NCBI GenBank assembly: GCA_902464195.1
Contig: CABQJB010000099.1
Location: 1 to 7,328 of the forward strand
DNA length: 7,328 bases
Direction: 5' to 3'
From: an uncultured Megasphaera sp.
GTDB lineage: Bacteria; Bacillota; Negativicutes; Veillonellales; Megasphaeraceae
Part shown: positions 1 to 6,810 of the stretch, in pieces
Position numbering within the stretch: the first letter of the stretch is position 1
How the letters are laid out: every line of letters starts with the position of its first letter
The notes under the pieces: generated by a model
Databases searched by the model: none
The model's input: only the letters and a program-made list of their open reading frames with translations
Told to the model about the DNA's origin: nothing
Translations under genes and position numbers: made by a program

Positions 1-7
1 AACCTTC

Positions 8-59
8 AAATTTAAAGCCATCCGCTAACAACTAACTGCTAGCCACTAACAACTTTAAA
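8..59. repeat. Left copy (right half) of a 7-base-unit intergenic repeat
   Basis: After an AT-rich core (AAATTTAAAG, from 8) the sequence runs in 7-base units: CTAACAA at 25-31, CTAACTG at 32-38, CTAGCCA at 39-45 and CTAACAA at 46-52. It then leads into the terminator hairpin at 57-87. The same order (core, GCCATC, four units with CTAG in the third, hairpin) recurs at 7239-7321, so this is a dispersed element. Bases 1-7 do not match the other copy, and the element's left half is absent or outside the window. I see no coding potential. Confidence 0.85.
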
Positions 60-87
60 GGGCTTGTCGTCGTGCGACAAGCCTTTT
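57..87 (+). terminator. Intrinsic terminator upstream of mnmE
   Basis: GGCTTGTCG (61-69) pairs perfectly with CGACAAGCC (75-83) around a 5-base loop. The stem extends through AAAG (57-60) against TTTT (84-87). The T run is short on both strands, so it may work in either direction. It separates mnmE from whatever lies upstream. No good promoter is visible in the 46 bases between it and the mnmE start, so mnmE may depend on read-through or on a weak promoter here. Confidence 0.72.
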
Positions 88-133
88 CGAGTATTAAGTT
101 TGTCCTTTTTGGCTATGAAAGGAGTATTGCCAT

Positions 134-1510
134 ATGTACGATACGACCGATACGATCGCTGCCATTGCCACCCCGCTGGGGGAAAGCGGCATCGGCGTCA
201 TCCGTATCAGCGGCAGCCATGCCTATGACGTAGGCGATGCCATTTTCCGCAGCCCTTCGGGAAAGCCCCTGGCTCAGCGCCGGGACCGTTCCATCCAGCA
301 TGGCCTCGTCGTCGCCGATGACGGCCGGCCTGTCGATGAAGTGCTCATGCTCATCATGAAGGGGCCGCACTCTTATACGGCGGAAGACGTCCTGGAAATC
401 CAGTGCCACGGCGGCCGCAAAGCGTTGGAAGAAATACTCGGCCTGGTCCTGTCTCACGGGGCACGCATGGCCAATCCCGGAGAATTCACGCAGCGGGCCT
501 TCGTCAATGGCCGCATCGATCTGGCTCAGGCTGAAGCCGTCATGGATGTCATCCAGGCCAAGAGCCGCCAGGGCCTGACCAGTGCCGTCAATCAGCTCGA
601 AGGGCGGCTGTCTAAGGTCATTGGCGCCATGCGTCATGATCTGACGGACTTCATTACCCGCCTGGAAGTTACCATTGATTATCCTGAAGAGGACCTGGAA
701 GATATTACCGTCCCCGACGTAGCCGGAGCGATCCGCAAACAGCTGACGGCCCTGGACGATATGCTGGAGGCTTCTCACGACGGCCGCATCATCCGCGACG
801 GTGTCATGGCCGCCATTGCCGGTACGCCGAATGCCGGCAAATCGAGCCTGCTCAACCGCCTGCTCCAGGAAGACCGGGCCATCGTCACCGACGTGCCTGG
901 GACGACGCGGGACGTCCTGGAAGAATGGATTTCCCTCAAAGGCGTCCCGGTCTGCCTCGTCGATACGGCTGGCATCCGGGAAACAGAGGATACTGTCGAA
1001 AAAATCGGCGTCACCAAGGCCAAGGCCTATCTGGACAAAGCCGATATCATCCTGGTCGTCATCGACCGCTCCCGTCCTTTATCCGATGAAGATAGAGCTA
1101 TCCTGGAAGAGACGAAGGCTAAGAATGTCCTGGTCATCCTCAATAAGACCGACCTTCCGCCAGTCGTTACGGAAAAAGATTTGGAACGCTATGGTCATCC
1201 CATCCTCTCCTTGTCGGCCGGGACAGGCGACGGCCTGGATACCCTGAAAGATAACTTGTTGTCCCTGGCCTTGTCCCATGCCGATACGGCAGGCAGCGCC
1301 CTGCTCACCAACACGCGCCACATCGAGCTGGTGCGCCAGAGCCGGGAAGCCCTGCAGCGGGCTCTCGATTCTATCGAAGCCGGTATGCCCGTCGACTGTG
1401 CCGTCGTCGACCTGCGAGAAGCCTGGGAGCTTTTGGGCTCGATTACGGGCGATACCGTCCACGACGATATGGTCGAAGAAATTTTCAGCCGATTCTGTTT
1501 AGGTAAATAA
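134..1510 (+). CDS. mnmE: tRNA modification GTPase MnmE (TrmE)
   Basis: MnmE works with MnmG to add an aminomethyl or carboxymethylaminomethyl group to C5 of the wobble uridine of certain tRNAs, in the cytoplasm. At 458 residues it has the usual family length. Residues 1-120 form the folate-binding N-terminal domain, opening TIAAIATPLGESGIGVIRISG. An inserted GTPase domain carries G1 GTPNAGKSS (230-238), G2 GTTRD (256-260), G3 DTAG (277-280), G4 NKTD (337-340) and SAG (361-363). The protein ends with FCLGK, the C-terminal C-x-G-K motif whose Cys455 is characteristic of MnmE. The start at 134 is supported by AAAGGAG at 118-124, nine bases upstream. The gene lies 12 bases before mnmG, a standard operon pair. 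Nothing looks broken. Confidence 0.98.
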   Translation: MYDTTDTIAAIATPLGESGIGVIRISGSHAYDVGDAIFRSPSGKPLAQRRDRSIQHGLVVADDGRPVDEVLMLIMKGPHSYTAEDVLEIQCHGGRKALEEILGLVLSHGARMANPGEFTQRAFVNGRIDLAQAEAVMDVIQAKSRQGLTSAVNQLEGRLSKVIGAMRHDLTDFITRLEVTIDYPEEDLEDITVPDVAGAIRKQLTALDDMLEASHDGRIIRDGVMAAIAGTPNAGKSSLLNRLLQEDRAIVTDVPGTTRDVLEEWISLKGVPVCLVDTAGIRETEDTVEKIGVTKAKAYLDKADIILVVIDRSRPLSDEDRAILEETKAKNVLVILNKTDLPPVVTEKDLERYGHPILSLSAGTGDGLDTLKDNLLSLALSHADTAGSALLTNTRHIELVRQSREALQRALDSIEAGMPVDCAVVDLREAWELLGSITGDTVHDDMVEEIFSRFCLGK

Positions 1511-1522
1511 AGGGGTGTAACC

Positions 1523-3412
1523 ATGTTTGTAGTCGATACATACGATGTCATCGTCATCGGTGCCGGCCATGCCGGCTGTGAAGCGGCCCTGGCCAGTGCC
1601 CGCCTGGGCGCCAAGACCCTGATGGCGACGCTGAACTTAGATAATATTGCCCTCATGCCCTGCAATCCCGCTGTCGGCGGACCGGGGAAGAGCCATCTCG
1701 TCCGGGAAATCGACGCCCTCGGCGGCGAAATGGGCATCAATACGGACAAGACATGCCTCCAGATGCGCATGCTTAACACCGGCAAGGGGCCGGCTGTTTA
1801 TTCCCTCCGGGCCCAGTCCGACAAGAAGATGTACCAGATGGCCATGACCAAGACCCTGGAAAACCAGGACCATCTCGACGTCAAGCAGCTCATGATTACG
1901 GACCTCCTCGTCGAAGACGGCGCCGTCACCGGCGTCCGGACGGAACTGGATGAAGTCTATAAAGCCAAATGCGTCATCCTGGCGACGGGGACCTACCTCA
2001 AAGGGAAGATCATCATCGGCACCTGTACCTATTCCGGTGGCCCTATCGGCCAGCGTTCGGCTGAAGACTTGTCGGGGTCGCTCATCAAGGCCGGCCTCAA
2101 GCTCATGCGCTTCAAGACCGGTACGCCGGCCCGCGTCGACCGCCGTACCCTGCGGACCGATGAAATGGCCAAACAGGAAGGCGATAAAGACGGCCATGCT
2201 TTTTCCTTCCTGTCGGAACGGAAAGACCGCAATAAAGAATGCTGCTGGCTGACCTTTACCAATGAAGAAACGCATAAGATCATCCGCGACAACCTCGACA
2301 GGGCGCCGATGTGCAACGGCATCATCACCGGCATCGGGCCGCGCTACTGCCCGTCCATCGAATCGAAAATCGTCCGATTTGCCGATAAGAAGCGGCACCA
2401 GCTCTTCATCGAACCGGAAGGCGAATCGACGGAAGAAATGTACGTCCAGGGCATGAGCACCAGTATGCCGGCTGATGTCCAGTATGCCTTCCTGCGCACC
2501 ATCCCGGGCCTGGAAGACGTCAAGATCATGCGCCCGGGCTATGCCATCGAATACGACTGCCTGGACCCGACGCAGCTCACGCCGTGGCTGGAAACGAAGA
2601 AGATTTCCGGTCTCTTTTCAGCCGGCCAGGCCAACGGGACCAGCGGTTACGAAGAAGCGGCCGCCCAGGGCCTCATGGCAGGCATCAACGCGGCTTTGAA
2701 AATCCAGGGGAAGGAACCGTTCATCCTGACCCGCTCTGAAGCCTATATCGGCGTCCTTATCGACGACCTGGTCACCAAGGGCACGAATGAACCGTACCGC
2801 ATCATGACCAGCCGCAGCGAATACCGCCTCATCCTGCGTCAGGACAACGCCGACCTGCGCCTGACCCAGAAGGGTTATGACCTGGGCCTGGTCACGCAGG
2901 AACGGTACGACCGCTTCACGGCCAAGAAACAGGCCATCGAACAGGGCATCGCCGCCCTCCGGGCCATTTCCGTCACGCCGTCCAAGGCTAACCTGGAAAA
3001 ACTGGAACGCCTGGGCACGGCACCTATCCATACGGCCATCACGGCTTACGACCTCCTGCGCCGCAACGATGTCGACTACGAGGCCCTGCGGACGGTCTTC
3101 GACCTGCCGGAACTGGCCGCAGACGTAGAAGAAGAAATCGAAATCATGATCAAATATGAAGGCTATATCAGCCGTCAGATGGAGCAGGTCGAAAAGATGA
3201 ACCGCCTGGAACAGAAGAAGATGCCTGCCGACATCGTCTATGCTGATATCGACACCCTGTCGGCTGAAGCCCGGCAGAAACTCGATGAAATCCGGCCCTT
3301 GTCCTTAGGCCAGGCCAGCCGTATTTCCGGCGTTTCCCCGGCAGATATCACAGCCTTGCTCATCGTACTGGAACAGCACAGCCGGGAGGAAAAAAATCAT
3401 GTTTCGCAGTGA
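1523..3412 (+). CDS. mnmG: tRNA uridine-5-carboxymethylaminomethyl modification enzyme MnmG (GidA)
   Basis: This is the FAD-dependent partner of MnmE; the complex uses methylene-tetrahydrofolate to modify wobble uridines. At 629 residues it is full length. An N-terminal Rossmann FAD site GAGHAG is at 13-18. Cys47 (MPCNPAVGG) and Cys276 (RYCPSIE) correspond by eye to the two essential cysteines of E. coli MnmG. Family signatures GPRYCPSIESKIVRF (272-286) and GQANGTSGYEEAAAQG (368-383) are intact. The C-terminal helical region (about 550-615) that contacts MnmE and tRNA is present, with YEGYISRQ at 545-552. The start follows AAAGGGGTG at 1509-1517. The 3' end overlaps rsmG by 14 bases, so translation of the two is probably coupled. 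Confidence 0.98.
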   Translation: MFVVDTYDVIVIGAGHAGCEAALASARLGAKTLMATLNLDNIALMPCNPAVGGPGKSHLVREIDALGGEMGINTDKTCLQMRMLNTGKGPAVYSLRAQSDKKMYQMAMTKTLENQDHLDVKQLMITDLLVEDGAVTGVRTELDEVYKAKCVILATGTYLKGKIIIGTCTYSGGPIGQRSAEDLSGSLIKAGLKLMRFKTGTPARVDRRTLRTDEMAKQEGDKDGHAFSFLSERKDRNKECCWLTFTNEETHKIIRDNLDRAPMCNGIITGIGPRYCPSIESKIVRFADKKRHQLFIEPEGESTEEMYVQGMSTSMPADVQYAFLRTIPGLEDVKIMRPGYAIEYDCLDPTQLTPWLETKKISGLFSAGQANGTSGYEEAAAQGLMAGINAALKIQGKEPFILTRSEAYIGVLIDDLVTKGTNEPYRIMTSRSEYRLILRQDNADLRLTQKGYDLGLVTQERYDRFTAKKQAIEQGIAALRAISVTPSKANLEKLERLGTAPIHTAITAYDLLRRNDVDYEALRTVFDLPELAADVEEEIEIMIKYEGYISRQMEQVEKMNRLEQKKMPADIVYADIDTLSAEARQKLDEIRPLSLGQASRISGVSPADITALLIVLEQHSREEKNHVSQ

Positions 3413-4109
3413 ATTAGAACAGGCCCTGAAGGCCATGGGACTTAGCGTGTCGGACAACCAGCTTTCCCAGTTCTGCACTTTTAATGAAAAACTGGTGGAA
3501 ACGAACAAAGTCATGAACCTGACGGCCATTACCGATCCGAAGGGCGTTGCCATCAAGCACATGGCTGACAGCCTGTCCTGTTACGATCCGGCTTATTTCA
3601 AAGAAGGCGCTGTCGTCCTCGATTTGGGGACCGGCGCCGGCTTCCCCGGTCTGCCCCTGCTCATCTACCGGCCGGATCTGCAAGTGACCTTCTTCGATTC
3701 CCTGCAAAAGCGCCTGACCTTTTTGGAAAACACGGTCCGCGATTTGGGACTAACGGCATCGTTCCTTCACGGCCGGGCCGAAGAGATGGCCCATAAGCCG
3801 GAATACCGCAGTGCTTTCGACATCGTCACCAGCCGGGCCGTCGCCCGCCTGAACATCCTGGCCGAATGGGCCCTGCCCTACGTCAAGACCGGAGGCTATT
3901 TCATTTCCCTCAAAGGGGCCCAGTATGAAGAAGAGCTGGCAGAAGGCGAAAAAGCCCTGCAGATCCTGGGCGGCAAAGTCGCCGAAGTCCGGCCGGTCCG
4001 CCTGCCCGGTCTCGATGACGTCCGCGCCGTCCTCTACATCGAGAAAGTGAAGGACAGCCCCAAGAAATATCCCCGCAAGCCGAAGATGGCTGCGAAAAAT
4101 CCCTTATAG
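3399..4109 (+). CDS. rsmG: 16S rRNA (guanine-N7)-methyltransferase RsmG (GidB)
   Basis: RsmG uses S-adenosylmethionine to make m7G at the position equivalent to G527 of E. coli 16S rRNA, in the 530 loop of the decoding region. Loss of this methylation is known in other bacteria to give low-level streptomycin resistance. The 236-residue protein carries SAM motif I at 75-84 (DLGTGAGFPG), the NLTAI segment at 40-44, TSRAVA at 144-149 and the usual basic C-terminal tail with KKYPRK (222-227). The start at 3399 lies inside the end of mnmG in another frame and is served by GGGAGGA at 3384-3390. Order mnmE-mnmG-rsmG is widely conserved. The rsmG stop is 17 bases before the next gene, so transcription probably continues. 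Confidence 0.97.
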   Translation: MFRSELEQALKAMGLSVSDNQLSQFCTFNEKLVETNKVMNLTAITDPKGVAIKHMADSLSCYDPAYFKEGAVVLDLGTGAGFPGLPLLIYRPDLQVTFFDSLQKRLTFLENTVRDLGLTASFLHGRAEEMAHKPEYRSAFDIVTSRAVARLNILAEWALPYVKTGGYFISLKGAQYEEELAEGEKALQILGGKVAEVRPVRLPGLDDVRAVLYIEKVKDSPKKYPRKPKMAAKNPL

Positions 4110-4126
4110 AGAAAGAAGTGTATGCT

Positions 4127-5260
4127 ATGTCTTTGAAAAAAATCTTCTGTCTGGCCGCAGCTGCCTGCCTGACCGTGTCGGCTGCCGTCTTTGCTGATAC
4201 GCCACAGCCGCCTGAAATCAGCGCTCATGCCGCCTATGTCATGGATGCCGATACGGGTGACACACTCTATGCGAAAAATGCCGATGACCGGGCCTATCCG
4301 GGCAGTACGACGAAAATCATGACCGGTATCCTCGGCGTCGAATTAGGTAAGGCCCAGGGGAAAATGGACCAGCCCCTCAACATTACCAACGACGTCTACA
4401 ACATCGAAAGCGATGCGTCTGTCCTGGGTATCGACCCTGGCGACCAGATTACTCTGCGTCATGCCCTGACCGGCATGATGACCGTATCCGGCTGTGATGC
4501 AGCCATTGCCGTAGCCGAAATGGTTACGCCGACTCAGGCCGATTTCGTCGCCAAGATGAATGAAAAAGCAGCTGCCCTGGGCTGCACGAACACCCATTTC
4601 GTCAATCCCCACGGCCTGCCGGACAGCAATCACTATTCGACGGCTCGCGATATGGCGACGATTGCCGCTTATGGCATGAAAATGCCGGAATTCCGCGACA
4701 TGGTCAGCCACAGTGAATACGACATGCCCTATATCAACGGCGGGTCCAAGCACTGCACGACGACGAACTATTTCCTGACCAGCGGCTTCCCCGGCGCCAA
4801 TGGCATCAAGACCGGCACGACCAATGCCGGCGGCCCCTGCCTGGTCGCTTCGGCTACCCAGGACGGCCGGACGGTCATCGCTTCCATCATGAATTCGGAC
4901 GATCGCTTCGGCGATGCCCAGAAATTGATGAGCTATGGTTTTTCCGTCCTGAAACCGGTCGAACCGGCAGAAAACGTCTATATCCTGCGCCAGGCACCGG
5001 CAGGCCAGACCTTGTCGGATATCAAGGAAAAACAAGCCCAGGCTGCTGAACTGGCATCGCAGCAGAAAAAAGAAGCAGCCACGGCTGCCGTTTCTACGGC
5101 GGCTGCCAAAGCCCCTGCCAAAACAGCTGCGTCTGTAAAGACGACAACGGCAGCAGCTGCCAAGACCACGGCTAAAACGGCTGCCAAAGCCGATACGGCT
5201 AAGGCCAGTAAGCCGGCTGTCTCCAGCCAGCCTTACGTTCCTTTTTCGCCGGCTGCCTAA
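4127..5260 (+). CDS. Secreted D-alanyl-D-alanine carboxypeptidase, peptidase family S11 (low-molecular-weight PBP)
   Basis: Enzymes of this family remove the terminal D-Ala from peptidoglycan pentapeptides outside the membrane. From ATG 4127 the protein is 377 residues. An in-frame GTG at 4118 is possible but would add MYA before a good signal peptide, and AAAGAAG (4112-4118) fits 4127. Residues 1-23 form a signal peptide, with probable cleavage after VFA. The catalytic domain shows S60-T-T-K63 and K228-T-G230. The second motif, usually S-x-N, reads S121-G-C123, so the expected Asn is Cys. After about residue 290 there is no room for a full PBP5 C-terminal domain plus amphipathic anchor. Instead, residues about 304-364 are rich in Ala, Lys and Thr, ending QPYVPFSPAA. 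It sits 17 bases after rsmG, probably co-transcribed, with no clear terminator of its own. Whether it is catalytically normal is uncertain. Confidence 0.92.
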   Translation: MSLKKIFCLAAAACLTVSAAVFADTPQPPEISAHAAYVMDADTGDTLYAKNADDRAYPGSTTKIMTGILGVELGKAQGKMDQPLNITNDVYNIESDASVLGIDPGDQITLRHALTGMMTVSGCDAAIAVAEMVTPTQADFVAKMNEKAAALGCTNTHFVNPHGLPDSNHYSTARDMATIAAYGMKMPEFRDMVSHSEYDMPYINGGSKHCTTTNYFLTSGFPGANGIKTGTTNAGGPCLVASATQDGRTVIASIMNSDDRFGDAQKLMSYGFSVLKPVEPAENVYILRQAPAGQTLSDIKEKQAQAAELASQQKKEAATAAVSTAAAKAPAKTAASVKTTTAAAAKTTAKTAAKADTAKASKPAVSSQPYVPFSPAA

Positions 5261-5269
5261 AAATGGATA

Positions 5270-5298
5270 TTGACAATCACCGTCCATATTCGTATAAT
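5270..5298 (+). promoter_or_regulatory. Consensus sigma-70/SigA-type promoter for the riboswitch-transporter unit
   Basis: TTGACA (5270-5275) and TATAAT (5293-5298) both match consensus exactly, with the optimal 17-base spacer. Transcription should start near 5305, about ten bases before the first aptamer stem. It begins just nine bases past the stop codon of the carboxypeptidase gene. A strong basal promoter suits a gene controlled afterwards by a riboswitch. Confidence 0.9.
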
Positions 5299-5313
5299 AA
5301 GCACATCAGCAGA

Positions 5314-5388
5314 TTCGTACAGGACTGACGGAATCAAGTGGAGTAACCACGTGAACTGTACGGAGCTTTTCATGCCGACCGTCTGGGC
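5314..5388 (+). promoter_or_regulatory. ZTP riboswitch aptamer (pfl motif)
   Basis: ZTP riboswitches sense ZMP/ZTP, purine-pathway intermediates that build up when 10-formyl-tetrahydrofolate is lacking. Stem P1 is 5314-5322 with 5356-5364 (CGTACAG/CTGTACG plus two outer pairs). Inside it is the conserved GACTGACGG (5323-5331). Hairpin P2 is GTGG (5338-5341) with CCAC (5347-5350). After a short linker comes the second conserved block GCCGACCGTCTGGGC (5374-5388). GACGG (5327-5331) pairs with CCGTC (5379-5383) as the pseudoknot, and GCC (5374-5376) closes with GGC (5386-5388). Both blocks, and the pseudoknot between them, match what I remember of the Fusobacterium ulcerans aptamer. It lies between a strong promoter and an OFA transporter gene. 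Confidence 0.94.
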
Positions 5389-5434
5389 AAGAGTATGCTA
5401 CATATTCTTGAGCCAGGCGGCCGGTATTTTTTTT
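5375..5434 (+). terminator. Riboswitch-controlled intrinsic terminator
   Basis: CCGACCGTCTGG plus GGC AAGAGTATG (5375-5397) folds back on 5401-5424 (CATATTCTT, then GAGCCAGGCGGCCGG). This gives about 21 pairs with one mismatch and a small internal loop. TA and eight T (5427-5434) follow. The 5' strand of the stem is the same RNA (5375-5388) that forms the aptamer pseudoknot and P4, so the two folds exclude each other. Ligand binding should block the terminator and turn the transporter on. Confidence 0.9.
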
Positions 5435-5439
5435 CGCCA

Positions 5440-5459
5440 GCCTGGCTCCTCATAAGGAG
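5440..5459 (+). promoter_or_regulatory. Ribosome-binding site of the transporter gene, able to fold into a small hairpin
   Basis: The Shine-Dalgarno AAGGAG (5454-5459) lies ten bases before the ATG at 5470. AGGAG (5455-5459) can pair with CTCCT (5446-5450) across the 4-base loop CATA. Just upstream, GCCTGGCTC (5440-5448) is a perfect 9-base complement to GAGCCAGGC (5410-5418) in the 3' strand of the terminator. That pairing would use up bases 5446-5448 and open the ribosome site. The pairing is seen in the sequence; the regulatory role is inferred. Confidence 0.55.
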
Positions 5460-5469
5460 TGTTGTCTAA

Positions 5470-6708
5470 ATGAAACGAAATCGCTGGCTCATTGCCCTGT
5501 CTGCCATGGGGCTCCATCTCTGCATCGGCAGTGTCTACGCCTGGAGCGTCCTCACCAAGCCCATTATGGAATCGATGGGATTCACCCTCAAGGAAACGAC
5601 GTGGACCTTTTCCCTGGCCATCCTCTTCCTCGGCCTGTCAGCGGGATTTTTGGGCAGTTTCGTCCAGAAAATCGGTCCCCGCAAGTCCGGCCTCCTGTCC
5701 ATGACCTGCTTCGTCACGGCCATGTTCGGCACGGCAGGAGCGCTCTATGCTCACAGCCTGCCCATGCTCTACGCCTTCTACGGCGTCATCGGCGGCGTCG
5801 GCCTGGGGACGGGCTATATCACGCCCGTGTCGACACTGGTCAAATGGTTCCCGGAAAACCGGGGCTTCGCTACGGGCCTGGCCATCATGGGCTTCGGTTT
5901 TGCCAGCCTCATCGCCGGTCCGGCCATGCAGCTGCTGGTCCAGCACTTTGGCTTAGTCGCTAACTTCCTCATCCTCGGCTGCGTCTACATGGTCGTCATG
6001 ACGGCTTCGTCGCTCTACCTGGCTCCGCCGGCAGCCGGAGACGTTCCGGTCAGGGACGAAAAAGAATCTTCCGTCGAATACGCCGACGCTCAGCCGCAAT
6101 TTACCGTCCGCCGGGCCATGAAGACCTGGCAGTTCTACGCCATCTGGTGGCTCTTCTTCACCAACATCACCTGCGGTATCGCCCTGCTGTCCGTCGCTTC
6201 GCCCATGGCACAGGATGTCGTCGGCATGTCGCCTATGGCGGCGGCTTCCATGGTCGGCATCATCGGCCTTATGAACGGCGCCGGCCGCATTGCCTGGGCG
6301 ACCATCTCCGACTACATCGGCCGCTCGGCGACGTACGTCCTCTTCTTTGCCATCGAAATCCTGGCCTTCTGGCAGCTGGCCCATGTGACCAGTGCCTTTA
6401 GCTTCCAGGTCCTGGTCCTGCTCATCATTTCCTGCTATGGCGGCGGCTTCTCGTGCATGCCGGCCTACCTCAGCACCCTCTTCGGCACGAAATACCTCAG
6501 TGCCATCCACGGCCGCATCCTCACGGCCTGGGGCGCTGCCGGCGTCGCTGGGCCCCTGGTCCTGTCGCTCATCAAGGAAAATACCAACAGCTACGCCGTC
6601 ACCTTGTACTTCTTCGTCGGCGCCTTCAGCGTTGCCCTGGCCCTGATGCTCTTCCTCAAATACCGCACCCGCCACGGCATCGCCTGCGTCGCAGAAGCAC
6701 GGGGATGA
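5470..6708 (+). CDS. MFS transporter, oxalate/formate antiporter (OFA) family type, under ZTP riboswitch control
   Basis: This is a 412-residue inner-membrane carrier with about 12 hydrophobic segments and a hydrophilic central loop near 187-215. Its OFA-like hallmarks are the opening RWLIALSAMGLHLCIGSVYAWSV pattern in segment 1, the motif-A loop GSFVQKIGPRK (62-72), GVGLGTGY (109-116), VKWFPENRG (124-132) and, near the end, YGGGFSCMPAY followed by LTAWGAAGVAGP (351-362). NGAGR with R273 probably matches the essential Arg of the oxalate carrier OxlT. The segment-11 Lys of OxlT has no counterpart in 348-368, so oxalate is not the likely substrate. Family members carry small carboxylates such as formate, oxalate or pyruvate. 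The riboswitch upstream points to a one-carbon or purine-related substrate, with formate the obvious candidate. That last step is inference. A strong terminator follows at 6777-6810. Confidence 0.9.
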   Translation: MKRNRWLIALSAMGLHLCIGSVYAWSVLTKPIMESMGFTLKETTWTFSLAILFLGLSAGFLGSFVQKIGPRKSGLLSMTCFVTAMFGTAGALYAHSLPMLYAFYGVIGGVGLGTGYITPVSTLVKWFPENRGFATGLAIMGFGFASLIAGPAMQLLVQHFGLVANFLILGCVYMVVMTASSLYLAPPAAGDVPVRDEKESSVEYADAQPQFTVRRAMKTWQFYAIWWLFFTNITCGIALLSVASPMAQDVVGMSPMAAASMVGIIGLMNGAGRIAWATISDYIGRSATYVLFFAIEILAFWQLAHVTSAFSFQVLVLLIISCYGGGFSCMPAYLSTLFGTKYLSAIHGRILTAWGAAGVAGPLVLSLIKENTNSYAVTLYFFVGAFSVALALMLFLKYRTRHGIACVAEARG

Positions 6709-6736
6709 TCGTTCATCGTAGGTCGTTCGTCGTAGG
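6709..6736. repeat. Four tandem 7-base units (TCGTNNN)
   Basis: Directly after the transporter stop codon the sequence reads TCGTTCA, TCGTAGG, TCGTTCG, TCGTAGG, each exactly seven bases. Seen as a pair of 14-base repeats, they differ at one position. Inverted relatives occur at 6811-6825 and 7101-7117. Confidence 0.85.
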
Positions 6737-6772
6737 GGGGCCGCATGCGGGCGCCCCACGGGTCGCCCCTAC
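6732..6772. repeat. GTAGGGG...CCCCTAC palindromic repeat
   Basis: GTAGGGG (6732-6738) and CCCCTAC (6766-6772) are perfect inverted arms around a GC-rich interior that includes the palindrome CCGCATGCGG (6741-6750). The right half resembles the hairpin at 7047-7072, which also ends CCCCTAC. This is the style of small palindromic intergenic repeats common in Firmicutes genomes. Confidence 0.75.
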
Positions 6773-6776
6773 AACG

Positions 6777-6810
6777 AAAAAAGCTGTCGCTCATGCGGCA
6801 GCTTTTTTTT
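6777..6810 (+). terminator. Intrinsic terminator after the transporter gene
   Basis: GCTGTCGC (6783-6790) pairs with GCGGCAGC (6795-6802), with one G-T pair, around the loop TCAT. Six A before and eight T after (6803-6810) make it a strong terminator that could also act on the other strand. Confidence 0.93.

Noticed and set aside
1..133. Possible chromosomal origin near the mnmE cluster
   Set aside because: I see no DnaA-box cluster here or in the other intergenic regions; the stretch is explained by the repeat and terminator.
3399..3412. 14-base overlap of mnmG and rsmG, considered as a possible frameshift
   Set aside because: Both proteins are full length, and rsmG has its own good ribosome site; such overlaps are normal in this cluster.
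4343..5287. A 314-codon open frame on the minus strand opposite the carboxypeptidase gene
   Set aside because: It is a shadow of the strong GC-biased codon pattern of the real gene; its translation is low-complexity Arg/Gly/Cys-rich with no family signature.
5263..5287. ATGGA/TCCAT inverted repeat around the -35 box, considered as an operator or a terminator of the upstream gene
   Set aside because: The arms are only five bases with a long loop and no T run follows; it could easily be chance.
5270..5455. A 61-codon open frame over the leader of the transporter gene
   Set aside because: It starts inside the -35 box and runs through the riboswitch and terminator; the RNA structure explains this DNA.
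5953..6759. A 268-codon minus-strand open frame opposite the transporter gene
   Set aside because: It is an Asp/Gly/His-rich antisense shadow of a membrane-protein gene, with no ribosome site or domain.
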